Notes: generated by a model from the letters alone, not told the origin. Positions 38,359-48,348 are shown, numbered from the stretch's first letter. The stretch: DNA of 64,000 bases from Candidatus Amarobacillus elongatus (GCA_016703545.1 JADJBX010000002.1:310001-374000); one strand, 5' to 3'. Numbers and translations: made by a program.

Positions 38359-39165
38359 TCAGTCCCGCCAGGTCCCGGTCCACCGCGGTTCGCGCTTCTC
38401 GGAGAACGCCACCGGACCTTCGACCTGGTCGTCACTGCGGCGGCGGCGCTGCTCCCATTCGTACCGCCCAACGCCCGCCTCTTCCAGCGGCATGTTCAGC
38501 CCGACCATTGCCGCTTCCTTCGTGGCGCGAACTGACAGCGGCGCGCACCGGAGAATGTCCCGCACCCACCCGTCGACCGTCGTGTCGAGGTCCTGGAGCG
38601 GCACGACTTCGCTCACCAGCCCGAGTTCGTACGCGCGATGGGCCGAGATGTGGCGGCCGGTCAGCATGTACCCCATGGCCGCCTTCAGTGGCGCCTGGCG
38701 AGGCAGGCGGTGGACGCCCATCGCACCCGCGATGAGCCCGCGGCACGGCTCCGGCAGCCCGATCTCGGCGTGATCGGCGATCACGATGATGTCGCACGCC
38801 ATCGCCAGCTCCAGGCCGCCGCCCAGCGCGTACCCGTTCACCCGCGCGACGATCGGCTTGAACAGGTCGTACCTGCTGGTCAGTCCGCCGAATCCGCTTG
38901 GCGGGAACCCGGTCGGGGGCCGCTGCTCTTTGGGCAGCCGCGAAACCTCCGCCGTGTACTTGAGGTCGTTGCCCGCGCAGAACGACCGGTCGCCTTCGCC
39001 CGTGACCACCGCCACCCAGAGTCCGTCATCCGCCGCGAAATCGTCCCAGACCTCCGCGAGCTCGATGTTCGCGGGAGCGTGCAGGGCGTTGAACACCTCG
39101 GGTCGCGTGATCGTCACGTACGCGACGCGGTCTTTCTTTTCGTAGCGGCAGTACTTGAGGTCCAC
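38359..39165 (-). CDS. Enoyl-CoA hydratase/isomerase family protein
   Basis: A 268-residue crotonase. The oxyanion-hole segments are visible: FCAGNDLKYTAEV and GYALGGGLELAMACDIIVIADHA, followed by EIGLPEPCRGLIAGAMG, with the second glutamate position conserved (GLPEP). Such proteins hydrate or isomerise acyl-CoA, for example in beta-oxidation. GTG at 39165 follows GAGGA by about seven bases. No other beta-oxidation gene is adjacent. Confidence 0.88.
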   Translation of the reverse strand: MDLKYCRYEKKDRVAYVTITRPEVFNALHAPANIELAEVWDDFAADDGLWVAVVTGEGDRSFCAGNDLKYTAEVSRLPKEQRPPTGFPPSGFGGLTSRYDLFKPIVARVNGYALGGGLELAMACDIIVIADHAEIGLPEPCRGLIAGAMGVHRLPRQAPLKAAMGYMLTGRHISAHRAYELGLVSEVVPLQDLDTTVDGWVRDILRCAPLSVRATKEAAMVGLNMPLEEAGVGRYEWEQRRRRSDDQVEGPVAFSEKREPRWTGTWRD

Positions 39166-39258
39166 GGCTAATCCTCGCTTCCGGCAGTTGGCGCGAATCC
39201 TACGCGCCGCCGTGGCGCACGCCACCCCCCGGGACGACCGCGATTGAACGAAATGGAC

Positions 39259-39885
39259 CTAGGGAAGGTTGAGCGTCTGCCCGATCTGGAGCCCCTGGCA
39301 GTTCGCATCGAGCCCGTTCTGCGAGATCAGCTTCGTGACGTCCACGCCGTGCGCGCGCGCGATGGAGTCGCACGTGTCTCCCGAGACGACTTTGTACGTC
39401 TTCCCGCTCGGCCTGGCCGTCGCGCTGGCGCCGACAACCGGCACCGTCGTGGGCGCCGATGGGATGCGCAGCTGGTCATCGACGTTCAGGTTCGAACAGT
39501 CCGCATTGATGCGCGTGTTCGCGCGGAGGAGTGCGTCGAGCGTGATGTTGAACTTGCCGGCGATCGTCGAGCAGGTGTCCCCGCTGACCACTTTGTAGGT
39601 CTGCGCGCCCGTCCGCGTCGGCGTCGCGCCCGTGTTCGTCCCCGGTTGCACGGTCGCGGTGGCGCCTCCCGAGGTCGAAACCGTGTCGCCCTTGATCTGG
39701 TACAGCACCGGGTTTTGGATGGGTGTGGAACTCGCGACCTTCGCCGGATCGGTGATGCGGGTGCCGTTCCCTTCGGTCTTTTCACCGCCGCCACCGCCGC
39801 AGGCGCCCGCCGCGAACGCGACGACACCCGCGACAAACAGGAACCCCACGCCAAGCGGCCGAAGTGGCACTCTCACTGGGGCCAT
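39259..39885 (-). CDS. Lipoprotein with two LysM domains
   Basis: A 208-residue exported protein: basic start, hydrophobic h-region and lipobox FAAGAC, so it is lipidated at the cysteine of CGGGGG. After a Thr-rich linker come two LysM repeats, each starting TYKVVSGDTC and ending RIPS or TLNLP, with an extra cysteine pair (DTCSTIA...ADCSN; DTCDSIA...ANCQG), likely a disulfide. LysM binds glycan of peptidoglycan. It lies downstream of the M28 peptidase gene, 13 bases away, and probably shares its transcript. Confidence 0.85.
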   Translation of the reverse strand: MAPVRVPLRPLGVGFLFVAGVVAFAAGACGGGGGEKTEGNGTRITDPAKVASSTPIQNPVLYQIKGDTVSTSGGATATVQPGTNTGATPTRTGAQTYKVVSGDTCSTIAGKFNITLDALLRANTRINADCSNLNVDDQLRIPSAPTTVPVVGASATARPSGKTYKVVSGDTCDSIARAHGVDVTKLISQNGLDANCQGLQIGQTLNLP

Positions 39886-39898
39886 GCTAGGAGCCCTC

Positions 39899-41182
39899 CT
39901 ACGCCTGAGCAACGCGCTTCCAGGCCTGGGCGATGAGCGCGTAGGCGAGATCGCCGGTCGCCTCGAGCGCGCTGGGGTCGATCGTGGCCAGCACATCCCC
40001 GGGCGTGTGGAATTTCCCGAGCTCGCTCGTCGCCACGGTCAGCGACGGCACGCCCGCCTTCTGGAAGCTCATGTGATCGCTCCCGAAGTTGTTCGGCCAG
40101 GTCGTGCGCATCGCCTTGATGCCCAGTTCCTTGCCGAGGTTCTCGGCCTGCTGGGCGAGGTCCGCGTTGCCGACGAGGTCCACCGTCCCCAGCCCCGTCA
40201 TGTCGAGGTTGATCATCGCCCGGGGCAGCGCGTTCGCCTGCTGCATCGCCTTCACCATCGCCGCGCTGCCGAACAGCCCCTCTTCCTCTGCACCGAACGC
40301 GGCGAAACAGAGGCCCGCATCGAGGCCGTCGGCGGCGAAGGCGCGCGCCAGTTCGACCACGGAGGCGGTGCCGCTACCGTTGTCCAGCGCGCCGGGCGCG
40401 CCGGGCACGGTGTCCATGTGGCCGCCGACGAGCAGCAGGCACGTCTGACCCTTCGCCGGCCGCGCGAGCACGTTTCGCGAGGTCACCGTCGTGGTCTGCT
40501 CCACGGTCAACGTCAGGGAGCCGCCGTCGCGCGCCGCTGTGCGCACCGCTTCGCGCGCGTCCCCATCGACCATGACCACCGGTATCTCGACCTTCTTGCC
40601 CAGGTTCCCCTCGGCCGATCCGCCATCGCTGTTCAACATAATCAGGCCGACGGCTCCCGCCGCCCGCACGCGATCGTGGACGTCGCCGAAAACCACGCCG
40701 CGTTCCGCCACCGCAATGGCCCCCGCCAGCGGCTTGCCGGCCACGCCCGCCTCCGAGCCGTTGCCCACGGCGACCGCTTTCGCCGTGACCGTGCCGGCGC
40801 CGCTGCCGCTGAGGGGCGAGGCCGCCATCGTCTTTCCGCCGGCCACGACCTCCGCGGTGCTCAGTTCGTAGGCGAAGGAGAACTCGGTGGTCTCGACGCT
40901 GTACCCCATCGCCGTGAACGCGTTCGCGACGTATTCCGCGCCGCGCCGTTCGCCATCGCTGCCCGCGACACGGGTGCCAATGACCGACGAGAGCTGGCGA
41001 AGATGCTCATACGCGCGTTCGCCCTCGAACCGGGGCGGGCCGCCGGTGCTGACAGCGGGGGCTTCGGTAGCGGTCGGTGCCGCCGTCGTCGTGGTGTCGG
41101 GGGCGGAGGAGATGCCGGGGCCACAGGCGGCGAGGGCGAGCGAAACGGCCGCGAAGGCCGCAAGCAGGGGGCGTGATGTCAT
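39899..41182 (-). CDS. M28-family aminopeptidase lipoprotein with PA domain
   Basis: A 427-residue exported zinc peptidase: lipobox LALAAC, a Thr/Ala linker, an M28 catalytic domain split by a PA insert (residues about 130-220), with zinc ligands in GGHMDTVPG, ALDNGSG, FAAFGAEEEG, INLDMTG and FHTPGD. It would remove N-terminal residues from peptides outside the cell. The ATG lacks an SD; TACGCT (41190-41195, minus strand) lies seven bases ahead, suggesting a leaderless transcript that also covers the LysM gene. Confidence 0.88.
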   Translation of the reverse strand: MTSRPLLAAFAAVSLALAACGPGISSAPDTTTTAAPTATEAPAVSTGGPPRFEGERAYEHLRQLSSVIGTRVAGSDGERRGAEYVANAFTAMGYSVETTEFSFAYELSTAEVVAGGKTMAASPLSGSGAGTVTAKAVAVGNGSEAGVAGKPLAGAIAVAERGVVFGDVHDRVRAAGAVGLIMLNSDGGSAEGNLGKKVEIPVVMVDGDAREAVRTAARDGGSLTLTVEQTTTVTSRNVLARPAKGQTCLLLVGGHMDTVPGAPGALDNGSGTASVVELARAFAADGLDAGLCFAAFGAEEEGLFGSAAMVKAMQQANALPRAMINLDMTGLGTVDLVGNADLAQQAENLGKELGIKAMRTTWPNNFGSDHMSFQKAGVPSLTVATSELGKFHTPGDVLATIDPSALEATGDLAYALIAQAWKRVAQA

Positions 41183-41222
41183 CCCCGACAGCGTAGGCGC
41201 CGGGTCGTCAAGCAGCCGAAAA

Positions 41223-41651
41223 CTAGCGGCGGAACCGTCGCTTCACCCGGTCCCACGGGTTCGCGTTCGAAGGTTCGTACTCGATCCAGCGGTCGCGCCA
41301 GTAGTGGCCGCGCGCCGCCTCGCCCGCTGCCGGGCGTGGGCTTCGGAAGAACGACCAGCCGAATGCCGACAGGAACACGATGACGCCCGCGAACGAGACC
41401 CAGATGAACGCATCCACGAACCCGGAGAGCACGAGGCCGCCGATGACCATGGCCGCGCCCGCGAGCAGAAGCTGCGCCGGCGTGATGGAACTCGCCGTGG
41501 CCGTTCGCTGCATGCGCGGCGGTGCCGCGGGCGCCGCCTTTTTCCGATCCTTGTGGGCGAGCATGGAAATCGGCTTCCGCGTCTCCCGCGGCGCCTCTTC
41601 GTCGAGCTTCGCCAGGATCTCTTCGATCTCCCGTTCGATCCGATCAGCCAT
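41223..41651 (-). CDS. Small two-TM membrane protein
   Basis: A 142-residue protein that I do not recognise. It begins with a charged amphipathic helix (DRIEREIEEILAKLDEE), then a basic linker, two hydrophobic helices (ITPAQLLLAGAAMVIGGLVL and FIWVSFAGVIVFLSAF), and a basic, aromatic cytoplasmic tail with WRDRWIEYEP. The design is that of a small membrane scaffold or stress protein. It stands 40 bases from the M28 gene start and has its own leader. Confidence 0.65.
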   Translation of the reverse strand: MADRIEREIEEILAKLDEEAPRETRKPISMLAHKDRKKAAPAAPPRMQRTATASSITPAQLLLAGAAMVIGGLVLSGFVDAFIWVSFAGVIVFLSAFGWSFFRSPRPAAGEAARGHYWRDRWIEYEPSNANPWDRVKRRFRR

Positions 41652-41730
41652 GCCAGCCTCGCCCCCTCACAGTAGAAGATCTCCGAACGGTCGTCGATTC
41701 CATAACCCCGCTTCTGGACACTCCTTTACG

Positions 41731-42266
41731 TTACTCTCGCGTTGCCGTTGTGCGCCGGCCCGCTTCGGTGAATCGTTCCAGCCGTTCGAGGAAGCGGTCG
41801 ATGTCCGGTCCCCGCCGGGCTCCCGGCAGAGCGTCCCAGGCGAACCACCGGGCGGCGGCGAACTCGCCCTCGTCGGCCGCGATGCGCGTCGTTCGTCGCA
41901 TCGGCAGCGGGTACCACAGCGAGACGTCGGTGTGGCGCGGTCCTGTGCCCACCGTCGCGGTGACGGTGAGCAGGGCCGGCGGCGCTGGTTCCCCGGTCAC
42001 CTCGATGCCCAACTCCTCGGCCGCTTCCCGGCGGACCGTGTCCGCAGGCGTTTCGCCCACCTCGACGTGTCCCCGGGCGGCAGCCACAGGCCCGCCTTGC
42101 GATGGTCGACCAGCAGCACGTCGCGTGTCGCGGGGTCGATGGGCACGAAGTAGGCGACGAGATGGATGGGAGGCTCCGCCGGGCCACCCTCTCGCCAGAG
42201 CCGTGCCCCGGGAGTCCACTCAGCGCGAACCGCAGGTCCGCCACTTCGGCCGCGTCCGGGCGCCAT
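41731..42266 (-). pseudogene. NUDIX hydrolase, frame broken once
   Basis: The two frames join to give a NUDIX protein: IHLVAYFVPIDPATRDVLLVDHRKAGLWLPPG in the first and GHVEVGETPADTVRREAAEELG, the complete NUDIX box, in the second. The break is at a GGGG run near 42073-42077; one more G makes WLPPGGHVEVGE, the expected text. The repaired protein is about 178 residues. The start at 42266 (ATG) is uncertain; the first 25 residues are not typical. Substrate unknown. Confidence 0.8.
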
Positions 42267-42316
42267 CCGCGCGATCAGCTCCGGATCTCCGCCCGCATGC
42301 CTTCCCCGGACGGACG

Positions 42317-42340
42317 AAGGGCCGGCATTGGCCGGCCCTT
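42317..42340 (-). terminator. Hairpin after the ABC ATPase pair
   Basis: A 10-bp perfect stem AAGGGCCGGC / GCCGGCCCTT (42317-42326, 42331-42340) with a 4-nt loop lies 25 bases past the oppF-like stop. The minus-strand tract after it is not T-rich, so termination strength is uncertain. Confidence 0.5.
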
Positions 42341-42364
42341 CGAAGGAGTTGCGTTCGACCGGGA

Positions 42365-43379
<1,015 letters not shown>

Positions 43380-43402
<23 letters not shown>

Positions 43403-44381
43403 CCTCCCTGTGCACCCGTTCCGATTCCCAGCACGCCGCGGAGTGGTTGTCGGCAACCAGCTTGAACGGCGGATATTCCTCCAGGCACTTCTCCACGCGC
43501 CACGAGCAGCGCGGGTAGAACGGGCAGCCCGGCGGCAGATGCGCGAGGTCCGGCGGAAGCCCCTCGATCGGGACCAGCTTCGCCTTGCGCGTCTCGTCGA
43601 GGCGCGGCACCGACCGCAGCAGGCCCACCGAGTAGGGATGCTTCGGGTTCCGGTACAGCTCCTCGGCCGAGGCCGTTTCAATCACCTTGCCCGCGTACAT
43701 GACGTTCACGCGGTCGGCATAGCGGGCCACCACGCCGAGGTTGTGGGTAATGATGATCACGGCCGTGCCGAACTCGCGGCTGAGCCGGTTCATGACTTCC
43801 AGGATCTGGGCCTGGATCGTCACGTCGAGCGCCGTCGTGGGTTCGTCGGCCAGCAGCAGCTTCGGGTTGCAGCTCATGGCCATCGCGATCATCACGCGCT
43901 GGCGCATGCCCCCCGAGAACTGGTGCGGGTAGTCATCGAGCCGGCCCCGGGCCTCCGGGATACCGACCATCTCGAGCAGTTCCGCGGCACGATCCCGCGC
44001 GGCCTTGCCGTGCAGGTTCATGTGCAGCTCGAGGGCCTCCGTCATCTGGCGGCCAATCGTGAGCACCGGGTTGAGCGACGTCATGGGCTCCTGGAAGACC
44101 ATGCCGATCTCGTTTCCGCGGATCTTGCGGAGCTCATCCTCGTCGAGCTTCAGGATGTCCCTGCCCTGGAAGATGATCTCGCCCGAAACCACCTTGCCAG
44201 GCGGGGTGGGAATGAGCCGCAAAATGGAGAGCGCCGAAACGCTCTTGCCGCAGCCCGACTCCCCAACCAGCCCGAGGGTCTCGCCTTCGTGGACAACGTA
44301 AGACGTGCCATCGACGGCCTTGACGACGCCTTCCTGAGTATAGAAGTACGTCCTCAGGTCTTTGACCTCGAGTAGTGCCAT
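43380..44381 (-). CDS. Oligopeptide/dipeptide ABC transporter ATP-binding protein (OppD-like)
   Basis: A 333-residue partner ATPase: VVHEGETLGLVGESGCGKSVSALSI, Q-loop FQEPMTSLNPVLTIG, signature FSGGMRQRV, LLADEPTTALDVTIQ, and the C-terminal oligopeptide domain with CPFYPRCSWRVEKC. Together with the next gene it would power peptide uptake, but the permeases and solute-binding protein are not in the window, so the pair must serve a transporter encoded elsewhere. GGAGAAGGG precedes the ATG at 44381. Two tRNA genes lie immediately upstream on the same strand. Confidence 0.92.
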
Positions 44382-44450
44382 CCCTTCTCCTTCCTCCACC
44401 CGGTGCACCCGGGTCGCGGCAACGCCGGAGTATGCCCCTAACCGAGTTCG

Positions 44451-44532
44451 TGGGGAAGAGGAGACTCGAACTCCTACGCCTTTCGGCACATGATCCTAAG
44501 TCATGCTCGTCTGCCAGTTCCGACACTTCCCC
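44451..44532 (-). tRNA. tRNA-Leu(UAG)
   Basis: A class II tRNA with acceptor GGGGAAG / CTTCCCC, anticodon loop CTTAGGA (anticodon TAG), a long variable arm with a GCC-GAAA-GGC hairpin, and the TTCGAGTC T-loop. The 3' CCA is not encoded. It is downstream of tRNA-Lys on the same strand, and they may share a transcript. Confidence 0.95.
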
Positions 44533-44553
44533 ACAAGTGCTGCCAGCGCTTTC

Positions 44554-44672
44554 CCCTTTTGGGGGTCACCCGGCACGGAACCAGAGTGGTGAGCCGCGAA
44601 GGACTCGAACCTTCAACCGGCTGATTAAGAGTCAGCTGCTCTGCCAGTTGAGCTAGCGGCCCCCCAAAAGGG
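44554..44672. repeat. 12-bp inverted repeat flanking tRNA-Lys
   Basis: CCCTTTTGGGGG at 44554-44565 and its exact reverse complement at 44661-44672 lie on either side of tRNA-Lys; the right copy covers the first two bases of the tRNA. In a precursor RNA the leader and trailer could pair and place the tRNA at the tip of a stem. Confidence 0.6.
44587..44662 (-). tRNA. tRNA-Lys(CUU)
   Basis: Cloverleaf with acceptor GGGCCGC / GCGGCTC (one G-U pair), D-arm GCTCAACTGGCAGAGC, anticodon loop CTCTTAA (anticodon CTT), T-loop TTCGAGTC, discriminator A and an encoded CCA (44587-44589). A promoter lies about 20 bases upstream. Confidence 0.96.
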
Positions 44673-44682
44673 AACGGGCGGG

Positions 44683-44710
44683 AGTATACCACGGGAAGGT
44701 TCGGCATCAA
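44683..44710 (-). promoter_or_regulatory. Promoter of the tRNA-Lys/tRNA-Leu transcript
   Basis: On the minus strand TTGATG (44710-44705) and TATACT (44688-44683) are separated by 16 bases. Transcription would start about 13-15 bases before the tRNA-Lys 5' end. The 250 bases further upstream, as far as 44917, hold no gene that I can support. Confidence 0.7.
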
Positions 44711-44916
44711 GCACCCTGGCAAGTTTCCATAACCAGCGTGCGCCCGGCCTTCCCTCGGCCATCCCACCGCTCACCGTGCGTGCGCCTACCTGTGGGGAAG
44801 CACACGACCAACGGTTCACCTACCGTCGCACCTTCTCCGTGTCCGCGCAACCCGGCGATTCCCCGCTGTACGCCCACGTTCCAACTCGCAAGGTTCATTC
44901 CGCGCGGCCGAAAACC

Positions 44917-45516
44917 TCACCCGATCCGGCGCCCCCGCCAGCTCGCGGGCAGCGCCAGCTGCGCCCCATTCCCCGGGCAAACCCGGTCCCACCGTTCGCC
45001 GTTGAATGGCAGCCCCGGCGTGTAAGGCTCCCGGCGGCCCGACCGCAGCTCCCGCCACCGCCCGGTCACGCTCAGCGCGTCCGGCCCCTTGCGAAGGCAG
45101 CTCCCCAGGTTTCGCCGAACCCAGGTCCACACCGCGTCGTGCTCGGGCCCTACCCGCCGCTCGTGCGCCCAGAACTCCGGCGGGTGCGCGTCGTATTCCC
45201 CGCCGGCATGCGTTCCACGGCTGACGATGTGCGTGAGTTCGTGCTTGGCGATGAAGCGCACGACCTCGACCGGCGTCCCCGGATGGTTCAGCACGGGGTG
45301 AAAGACGATGAGATGCCCAGCGTCGTGCATGAACCCCACGTGGACGAATGCCAGGGGGTCGGCCGTTCCCAGTCGCACTTCGATTTCGCCATCGATCTCG
45401 GGGAAATGCACGGCGCGCATCTCCGCGACGATCTCCTCGAACGGGAGATAGGGCGCGGGCCGCGCGGGCTCGAAGAGCAGCGGCTGGTAGCGGGGAAACG
45501 GATCGTGCTCGAACAC
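44917..45516 (-). CDS. Putative zinc metallopeptidase (HExxH), unassigned family
   Basis: A 199-residue soluble protein. The motif FIAKHELTHIVSRGTHAGGEYDAHPPEFW contains HExxH plus a downstream histidine/acid cluster, as in SprT-like or minigluzincin peptidases. Before it lies HVGFMHDAGHLIVFHPVLN. The C-terminus is aromatic (GERWDRVCPGNG). GTG at 45516 lacks an SD; CAGAAT six bases ahead (minus strand) fits the leaderless pattern. The substrate and exact family are not known. Confidence 0.6.
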   Translation of the reverse strand: MFEHDPFPRYQPLLFEPARPAPYLPFEEIVAEMRAVHFPEIDGEIEVRLGTADPLAFVHVGFMHDAGHLIVFHPVLNHPGTPVEVVRFIAKHELTHIVSRGTHAGGEYDAHPPEFWAHERRVGPEHDAVWTWVRRNLGSCLRKGPDALSVTGRWRELRSGRREPYTPGLPFNGERWDRVCPGNGAQLALPASWRGRRIG

Positions 45517-45607
45517 CGCGCCATTCTGGCGCGGCGTGCGTCAGCTCCTGTCGCGGATCACGGCTAGTCCCGCCGGATCCACTCTCGCCGGATGATGACG
45601 GTCTCGC

Positions 45608-45961
45608 TCACCGCCGCGGCGCGTTCGATCTCGGGTCCGGTTGCCGGCGCTCCACACGGCGCCTGGCGGGCGGCTGGGCCGACTGGACAGCCTCCGAGGC
45701 TCCCCGCGCCGCCTGCGAGGCAAGGTACTTCCCGGCGAGGGTCACCCCCACCTGCAGCGCCGTGCCAATCGCGAGGGCGGTGGCCGCCTTCCGCATCGGC
45801 GCGGGCATTCCGGGGCGTGAGGTCACCACGGCGCGCTCGGGCACGGGCGCCGGGAGCGTCGCCTTCAGTGCCGCGAGGTACATCCCGCAGTGCCGGCAGT
45901 AGTTGTCGGGGAGGTCGAACAGGGTGCCGCAATCAGGGCACGGCTGTGCGTCAACGTGCAT
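45608..45961 (-). CDS. Zinc-ribbon protein with one hydrophobic segment
   Basis: The N-terminus has a rubredoxin-like zinc ribbon, CPDCGTLFDLPDNYCRHCG, then a linker and a weakly hydrophobic helix (KAATALAIGTALQVGVTLAGKYL). The given frame ends in an Arg/Pro-rich tail at 45608; an alternative frame continues to 45564 with ERAAAVSETVIIRREWIRRD, which looks more protein-like, so a frameshift near 45640-45660 is likely. TATACT (45968-45973, minus strand) lies exactly six bases before the ATG with no SD, one of the clearest leaderless promoters here. Confidence 0.6.
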   Translation of the reverse strand: MHVDAQPCPDCGTLFDLPDNYCRHCGMYLAALKATLPAPVPERAVVTSRPGMPAPMRKAATALAIGTALQVGVTLAGKYLASQAARGASEAVQSAQPPARRRVERRQPDPRSNAPRR

Positions 45962-46003
45962 CGCCGCAGTATACCCGCTGCTCCGGCCGCGTCGATTCCG
46001 CGT

Positions 46004-46804
46004 CTACGCCGCCGCCAGCTGGCGAATCACCTGCACCATCCGCTGCTGGAACTGCACCCGCCGCGTGTCATCCTCGATTTCGCCGCTGATCCGCTCGACG
46101 AGCGCCGAGATCTGGTCTCGCGGGAAGGCTTCGAAGGTGGTCCCCATCGCCGCCACTTCCTCCTCGACGATGACCGTGGCGAAGGGGCCCAGCGCCGCCG
46201 CCGCCGCCTGCCGCAGCGTGGTGAAGAACGCCGCCGGGGCGATGGGACGTGCCGTCGGCCGCGCCTCCGCTTCCACTTCGATCAGCCCCGCCGTCACCAG
46301 CCCCTTGAGCGATCGAAGCACCGTGAATTCGTCGCGGCCCATCGACCCCACGAGCTCCGCCGCGCTCTTCGGCTCCCCCAGCCGCACGATCATCTGCCAG
46401 TCCAGCGGCTGCAGCGTCACGGGGCCCGCGAGCTCCGTCGTGCGTAGCCGCAGCACCGCCTCTGGCGAGGGAATCGCCTTGCGGATGGCGTCGCGCTCGG
46501 CCGCCATCGCCGCGATTTCGCCGAGCAGCTCGGTCGCGGGCCGGTGGATGGTGGCCTCCGGCGAGGCCGCCTGGGCTTCGAACCGGAAGGCGCCGCTTGC
46601 CCACGTCATCAGATGGCGAAGGGCCGTCTCCCCGCTCGCGGGGCCGTGCGTGGCATGCACGATCGCCCCATCCCGCAGGTAAATCGCCCCCCGGTCGCCG
46701 CGGTCCGCAAGGTCCAACCGCCCGCTTTGCCCCGCGGCGGTCAGCATGCGCACCATGTCGCCGATCGGCATTTGCGCCAGGTTGCCCGTCAAACCCTCCG
46801 GCAT
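46004..46804 (-). CDS. DUF4388 (PATAN-like) domain protein
   Basis: A 266-residue protein. It begins with the DUF4388 pattern LTGNLAQMPIGDMVRMLTAAGQSGRLDLADRGDRGAIYLRDGAIVHATHG, found in bacterial signalling proteins, and continues with a winged-helix-like region (SAAELVGSMGRDEFTVLRSLKGLVTAGLIEV). The tail is helical and may oligomerise. It is the last gene of a five-gene minus-strand cassette with two Roadblock proteins and a HAMP receptor. GAGGGAGG lies close upstream. Function is inferred only as a signalling output or adaptor. Confidence 0.75.
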   Translation of the reverse strand: MPEGLTGNLAQMPIGDMVRMLTAAGQSGRLDLADRGDRGAIYLRDGAIVHATHGPASGETALRHLMTWASGAFRFEAQAASPEATIHRPATELLGEIAAMAAERDAIRKAIPSPEAVLRLRTTELAGPVTLQPLDWQMIVRLGEPKSAAELVGSMGRDEFTVLRSLKGLVTAGLIEVEAEARPTARPIAPAAFFTTLRQAAAAALGPFATVIVEEEVAAMGTTFEAFPRDQISALVERISGEIEDDTRRVQFQQRMVQVIRQLAAA

Positions 46805-46833
46805 GGCATTCCTCCCTCAAGCCGCTCTCGCGC

Positions 46834-47280
46834 TTAGCCGCGCGACTCCAGCAGCCGCCACGACGTCCACGCGGGCGCGTCCAGCTGCGATTGCGCCAAC
46901 AGTTGACTGCGTTGCGCCTTGCGCTTCGTCAGCCGCTTCTGGCTGCGTGAATCCGCCTTCCACGCGGCGATGGCGATGTCGGCGGACATCCGCAGCAGTG
47001 CCGAATCCACCCCTGGCCGGCAGACGACGAGCAGGAGCCCTTCGCCGAGGTCCCGTGCCACCAGCCGCCAGGTGTCGAATTCGAACTCGACCCGGCTCGC
47101 GCGCGTCCCCGCCGCTTCGAGGGCGCTGAACGCCCGCGCCGCCTCCTTGCCGAGCGAGGCCATCGCCACGGTAGCCAGCACGGGCGGCTCCGAACTCGCG
47201 ATCACCTCGCCGCCGTTGTCGCAGACGAAGGCGCCCGCGACGTTCGCGATTCCGGCGATCTGCTGCAGGTCCTCCTCCAT
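46834..47280 (-). CDS. Roadblock/LC7-domain protein
   Basis: A 148-residue protein whose first 110 residues fit the Roadblock fold: DLQQIAGIANVAGAFVCDNGGEVIASSEPP, then a helix and WRLVARDLGEGLLLVVCRPG strands. Roadblock proteins such as MglB act as GTPase-activating partners of small GTPases that set cell polarity. The last 35 residues are a basic Lys/Arg/Gln helix (RSQKRLTKRKAQRSQ). No GTPase gene is found in the window. It lies 13 bases after the two-repeat DUF4388-like gene. Confidence 0.75.
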   Translation of the reverse strand: MEEDLQQIAGIANVAGAFVCDNGGEVIASSEPPVLATVAMASLGKEAARAFSALEAAGTRASRVEFEFDTWRLVARDLGEGLLLVVCRPGVDSALLRMSADIAIAAWKADSRSQKRLTKRKAQRSQLLAQSQLDAPAWTSWRLLESRG

Positions 47281-47292
47281 CTCAATCTCCCG

Positions 47293-48348
47293 CTAGGCCA
47301 CGAACTCCTGCGTTGCCGCACGCAGGTGGAACCGCTCGATCACGCTGCTATGACGCTCGTACAGCCCCGCGTGCTGAGCCCGCACGCGTGACTCCAGGTC
47401 GGCCCGCCGAAGCTGGAACGCCAGCTTCGCCAGTGCGTCCGAGAGGCAGGCGCTCAGCGCCTCGCTCAACTCCTCTGGCACCTGCCCGTGAAACACGACC
47501 TTGCCGTCCCGGTATTCGAAATCGGCGGCGAACGGGTCGAGGAACGGGTAGATGTCGGCGCGGTCGACCAGGACCTCCTTGAACGCCGTCACGAACTGCC
47601 CGGGCCGGCTCAGGCCGTCCACGACCTGCTCCGTGCCCGCGAGGATTTCCTCCCACACGCCGAGCACGTCGCCGCCCTCGAGGGTGCTCGCCACCGAGGC
47701 TGCCGGCGCGGGAGAGGGTCCGCCCGCCGCGGCCGCTCGGGCGGCCGCGAGCCGGTAGACGTTGCAGGTAGCGCCCTCGGCCGCGGCCAGGGCCATGATC
47801 TCGGTCGTCGCCGCCGCACCGGAGCTGTGCATGTCCGATGCCCAGAACGCCGCATCCACGACCGCGCCGTTCGCGAGGAAGATGGCCGCTTGCCCTCCCC
47901 CGGCGAGGTCGAGCTCGAGGTAGCCGCTGTGCGCCTCCTGCTGCAGCTTCTCCAGCAGCCGGTCCAGGCTCGTGAACGCTGTCGAAAGGCCACCGTAGAC
48001 GAGTTCGCCATCGAGTGATGCCGCCACCAGCTCGGCCAGCGCCGGCGCCAGGGCGTAGACGTTGATCACGGCATCTGGCCCCGCTGCGCGGTGCGCCACC
48101 GCGTCGGCGGCCTTGATCCCCGTCGTCCGCCGCCCAGCAGCCTCGCAGAAGGCGTTCAGCGGTTGCCCGCCGTTGAACAGGATCGCTCCGCGAAGTTCGT
48201 CGGAAACGACTTCCAGGCAGCCGCTGAGCTGCCGCCGCCCGAGGTCTTTCAGCAGTCCGCCGAAGTCCGTGAACGAGGTGTTCAGGCTCTCGTATACCGG
48301 GTGGTCCCGTGGGATGAGCATGTCGCGCCCCTCACTGTGCCCCGCCAT
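47293..48348 (-). CDS. Two-repeat DUF4388-like signalling protein
   Basis: A 351-residue protein with an internal duplication: residues about 18-70 (YESLNTSFTDFGGLLKDLGR ... LSGCLEVVSDELRGAILFNGGQPLNAFC) and about 118-170 (YGGLSTAFTSLDRLLEKLQQ ... SGYLELDLAGGGQAAIFLANGAVVDAAF) match each other, each a DUF4388/PATAN-like unit. A Pro/Ala linker leads to a C-terminal domain of about 130 residues, helical with a long amphipathic end. Its start overlaps the upstream Roadblock gene's stop (ATGA), so the two are co-translated. Confidence 0.68.
   Translation of the reverse strand: MAGHSEGRDMLIPRDHPVYESLNTSFTDFGGLLKDLGRRQLSGCLEVVSDELRGAILFNGGQPLNAFCEAAGRRTTGIKAADAVAHRAAGPDAVINVYALAPALAELVAASLDGELVYGGLSTAFTSLDRLLEKLQQEAHSGYLELDLAGGGQAAIFLANGAVVDAAFWASDMHSSGAAATTEIMALAAAEGATCNVYRLAAARAAAAGGPSPAPAASVASTLEGGDVLGVWEEILAGTEQVVDGLSRPGQFVTAFKEVLVDRADIYPFLDPFAADFEYRDGKVVFHGQVPEELSEALSACLSDALAKLAFQLRRADLESRVRAQHAGLYERHSSVIERFHLRAATQEFVA

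Noticed and set aside
41726..42244. Third frame start (MADLRFALSG) for the NUDIX gene
   Set aside because: Its first residues look plausible, but it needs a second frameshift to reach the conserved part; I kept the simpler one-shift model.
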